In this document: in pieces, positions 22,622 through 24,313 of the stretch
Numbering within the stretch: the first letter of the stretch is position 1
Layout of the letters: every line of letters begins with the position of its first letter
Assembly (NCBI GenBank): GCA_036559665.1
Contig: DATBSS010000346.1
Location: 1 to 24,313 of the forward strand
Origin: DASRBA01 sp036559665
Lineage (GTDB): Bacteria > Myxococcota > Myxococcia > Myxococcales > Myxococcaceae
DNA length: 24,313 nt
Reading direction: 5' to 3'
Program-made: the position numbers and the translations under genes
Notes under the pieces: generated by a model
The model's input: the letters and a program-made list of their open reading frames with translations, nothing else
Databases searched by the model: none
What the model was told of the DNA's origin: nothing

Positions 22622-22903
22622 TCACCGCGAGCGCCGGCGCGAAGCCTTGCGCGGCCGCGCCTCGGCGTGCTCCGTCAGCTCCCCGAGCGGATCCGCCGCG
22701 CGCATCGCCATCTCCCGCGTCGCCTCCAGCATGGTCCGGGCGATCTTCGCCTCCGCGGCCGGGAGCGCCGACACCCACCGCGGCTCCTCCCGCAACCCCG
22801 CCAGGTAGCTGCTGACGCTCGCCGACTTCGCCCGCCGCCGCACCTCGCGCAGCAGGTTCAGGATCTCCCACTCCGGCTCGGTGATGTCCTCGGGCGTCGC
22901 CAC
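22622..22903 (-). CDS. Small helical protein of unknown function
   Basis: About 93 aa, no recognised family. It is mostly helix: TEPEWEILNLLREVRRRAKSAS (in part, near 8-28), a central SSYLAGLREEPRWVSALP turn and a long helix PAAEAKIARTMLEATREMAMRA, ending in a basic tail (ARPRKASRRRSR). The basic C-terminus might contact nucleic acid. The start is uncertain: GTG 22903 gives MATPEDITEPEWE and is preferred by sense; GTG 22924 or TTG 22942 would add 7 or 13 residues. It lies 14 bases upstream of the DUF488 start and 64 bases downstream of the lipoprotein stop. Confidence 0.5.
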   Translation of the reverse strand: MATPEDITEPEWEILNLLREVRRRAKSASVSSYLAGLREEPRWVSALPAAEAKIARTMLEATREMAMRAADPLGELTEHAEARPRKASRRRSR

Positions 22904-22967
22904 GGGAAGCGCGCCGTGTAACACGCCTGTAGCACCTGCCAAGTTTCCCGCCCCGCCCGGCCGCCTC

Positions 22968-23951
22968 TCACGGGCAGGTGAAGCGATTATTCATCAGGAA
23001 CGCCTTCACCTCGGCGAACCAGAAATCCACCAGCGCGTCCGCGCCCGCACACCCGAACTGCACCCACCCGTCCCCGCCCGCGCCCGTCGAGAACCAGTCC
23101 TCGGCGCAGCTCCTCCCCAGCGCCGAACAGCACGGGTGATGGCCCACGAACGTCCCCTGGAGCGTCCCCGCCATCCGCACGTGCCGGTCGCTCCGGTTCT
23201 GCGCCCGCCACGCCGCCGCGCCCGTCGCGTTCCACTCCGGCCGCTTCCACCCGCACCCGCTGGCGTCCTCCGTCCCAGGCTGTCCGTGCCACTCGTGCTG
23301 GGGCGAGACCATCACGAACGCGGCGGTCCCGTGCGCATCCAGGAACCGGTCCAGCCGGAACCGCCAGTGGTCCGCGTAGCCGACCTGGTCCTCCTCGGGC
23401 GCGTTGCTGTCCGTCCCGCCCCCGTGGCAGCGGTCCGTCTCGTTGTCGGCCGAGAACAGCACCAGCGGCGCCGGTTGGTCCGCGCAGACCGCCAGCGTCG
23501 ACCCGGTGGCCCCACCTGCCGAACACTCCCCGGGCGGCACCGCGTTCGAGAAGGTCCCCAGCGTCGCCCCCGCCCGCGCGCACGAGCGCACCATCCAGCT
23601 CGCCCCGAACCTCGCCACCAGCTCCGGGTCCTCCGCGAGCCGCGCCATCAGCCGTCCGGCGAGCGTCTGCAGATACCCCGCATCGCCTCCAGAGAGCCCC
23701 GCGCCGGCGTCGGCGCCCAGCGGCACGTCCACCCCGCCGCAGCCCGCGAAGGACACCGCCGCGCCGCCGTAGACGTCGATCCGGGTCGGGCAGAACGCGT
23801 AGTCGACTCCGCCATCCTCCAGGCCAGGCTCCCCGCCATCCCCGAGCTCGCCCGCATCGCCGCCCGTCGCCTCTTCCGGGCAGCCGCTGGAGAGGATCGC
23901 CATCGCCCCCAGCAACGCCCCGGCGATGATCAGCGCGCCCGTTCGAGACAC
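22968..23951 (-). CDS. Cys-rich predicted lipoprotein behind a sigma-54 promoter
   Basis: A 327-aa protein with a lipoprotein signal peptide (hydrophobic 5-20, then ILSSGC, C24 as lipid site). A Gly/Asp/Glu-rich flexible linker follows (about 25-50, for example GGDAGELGDGGEPGLEDGG). The mature chain has 12 further cysteines (54, 71, 124, 143, 156, 175, 233, 274, 275, 282, 301, 326), an even number fitting six disulfides. Segments APLVLFSADNETDRCHGGG (161-179) and FVMVSPQHEWHG (212-223) look like conserved active-site or binding loops, but I do not recognise the family; a hydrolase-like fold is only a guess. The start is GTG 23951. A near-perfect sigma-54 promoter lies upstream on the same strand. 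Confidence 0.8.
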   Translation of the reverse strand: MSRTGALIIAGALLGAMAILSSGCPEEATGGDAGELGDGGEPGLEDGGVDYAFCPTRIDVYGGAAVSFAGCGGVDVPLGADAGAGLSGGDAGYLQTLAGRLMARLAEDPELVARFGASWMVRSCARAGATLGTFSNAVPPGECSAGGATGSTLAVCADQPAPLVLFSADNETDRCHGGGTDSNAPEEDQVGYADHWRFRLDRFLDAHGTAAFVMVSPQHEWHGQPGTEDASGCGWKRPEWNATGAAAWRAQNRSDRHVRMAGTLQGTFVGHHPCCSALGRSCAEDWFSTGAGGDGWVQFGCAGADALVDFWFAEVKAFLMNNRFTCP

Positions 23952-24090
23952 CGCGCGAAAGCTACTCCGATCACCCGCAAAAGATCGGGCCGCGAAGGTG
24001 TCTCCCCCACCTCCACGGCCCGGGTGCTTCTTTTTGTCTCTAGCAACCAGCAGCCGTTGGCACCTGCCGGAGCGAGACCCTGATCCTCAA

Positions 24091-24107
24091 AGCAACCATG
24101 GTGCCAA
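24091..24107 (-). promoter_or_regulatory. Sigma-54 promoter of the Cys-rich lipoprotein gene
   Basis: On the minus strand this reads TTGGCACC-ATGG-TTGCT. The GG (plus-strand 24104-24105) and GC (24092-24093) are exactly 10 bases apart, and only one base of TGGCACG-N4-TTGCW differs. Transcription should start near 24080, giving a leader of about 130 bases before GTG 23951. Confidence 0.8.
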
Positions 24108-24184
24108 TGTGGGCACGTGTGAACACCTTGAACTCACTGGTGATTTTCAACGCCATCCACGATATGGAGCGGACGGGCGCACAT

Positions 24185-24210
24185 CGGAGTGTCCGGGAAT
24201 CGGACATCCG
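24185..24210. promoter_or_regulatory. Inverted repeat, likely enhancer-binding activator site shared by two promoters
   Basis: Perfect arms TGTCCG (24190-24195) and CGGACA (24201-24206) flank GGAAT. With one bulged base the arms extend to CGGAGTGTCCG and CGGACATCCG. Its centre (24198) is about 93 bases from the minus-strand -24 GG and 86 bases from the plus-strand -24 GG, a usual distance for sigma-54 activators. Confidence 0.55.
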
Positions 24211-24282
24211 CAAGGCGCCCGATCAACCCACGCGCGGAACCGCGTTTCCCACGGCCGGGCTCGCTCCCCTCTGAAGCCGCCG

Positions 24283-24298
24283 CGGCACATCGGTTGCT
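24283..24298 (+). promoter_or_regulatory. Sigma-54 promoter for a gene beyond the window
   Basis: CGGCACA-TCGG-TTGCT has GG (24284-24285) and GC (24296-24297) exactly 10 bases apart and a perfect -12 element. It is followed by TTTTC, as is the promoter at 14533. The gene it drives is outside the window. Confidence 0.65.
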
Positions 24299-24313
24299 TT
24301 TCTGCCGCCTCTG

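Larger units (their letters stand above)
23952..24313. promoter_or_regulatory. Gene-free control region with divergent sigma-54 promoters
   Basis: No credible gene lies in these 362 bases; the plus-strand frame through 24083 is a shadow of the lipoprotein gene. It contains two divergent sigma-54 promoters, a central inverted repeat and a leader hairpin (CCGATC 23967-23972 with GATCGG 23983-23988) about 15 bases before the lipoprotein start. Another small palindrome, GTGT-GA-ACAC, is at 24117-24126. Confidence 0.7.

Noticed and set aside
22881..24083. 400-codon plus-strand frame at the right end
   Set aside because: Arg/Pro/His-rich shadow of the lipoprotein gene that would also cover the sigma-54 control region.

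Overview
This is a very GC-rich (about 70% by eye), densely packed bacterial chromosome segment. Several features together point to a myxobacterium, most likely of the Myxococcaceae/Archangiaceae group: dispersed F-type ATP synthase genes, a four-copy effector-associated-domain-like protein, a SUKH protein, sigma-54 promoters, abundant lipoproteins and many GTG starts. This is an inference from gene style. There is no rRNA or marker gene in the window, and I found no tRNA, IS element or CRISPR array.

Layout. 1-5635 (minus strand): ATP synthase genes atpG, then atpD, a small exported protein and atpC (cut by the window edge). Two plus-strand genes, a GAF-domain membrane protein and an M20 amidohydrolase, sit between atpG and atpD, so the ATP synthase locus is split. 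5779-8472 (plus): a SanA/YdcF-like membrane protein, a Cys-rich lipoprotein and a FliB-like (flagellin lysine-N-methylase family) protein. 8679-14437 (plus): a probable operon of a membrane/beta-propeller/di-haem cytochrome c fusion, a TMEM175-like channel, an Ada-AlkA fusion and an O6-alkylguanine-DNA methyltransferase whose start overlaps the end of ada-alkA. 14583-14837: a small protein behind a strong sigma-54 promoter.

14770-18336 (minus): a possible three-gene operon of a membrane GT2 glycosyltransferase, a 498-aa protein with four EAD/death-fold-like repeats, and an exported DUF1223 protein. 18491-22242: a small acidic protein, a SUKH (SMI1/KNR4) protein with a histone-H1-like Lys/Ala tail, a short exported protein resembling the N-terminal domain of pilus/secretin proteins, and a 702-aa Ala/Gly-rich protein with a 99-residue super-repeat. 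22239-23951 (minus): a DUF488 protein, a small helical protein and a Cys-rich lipoprotein. The last 360 bases carry no gene. They hold two divergent sigma-54 promoters with an inverted repeat almost exactly midway, a likely shared activator site; one promoter drives the lipoprotein gene and the other a gene beyond the window.

The strongest candidates for something undescribed are the four-EAD protein with its GT2 and DUF1223 neighbours, the membrane-propeller-cytochrome fusion, the SUKH-H1-tail protein, the 99-residue super-repeat protein, and the divergent sigma-54 control region. All family calls were made by reading motifs, not by database search.
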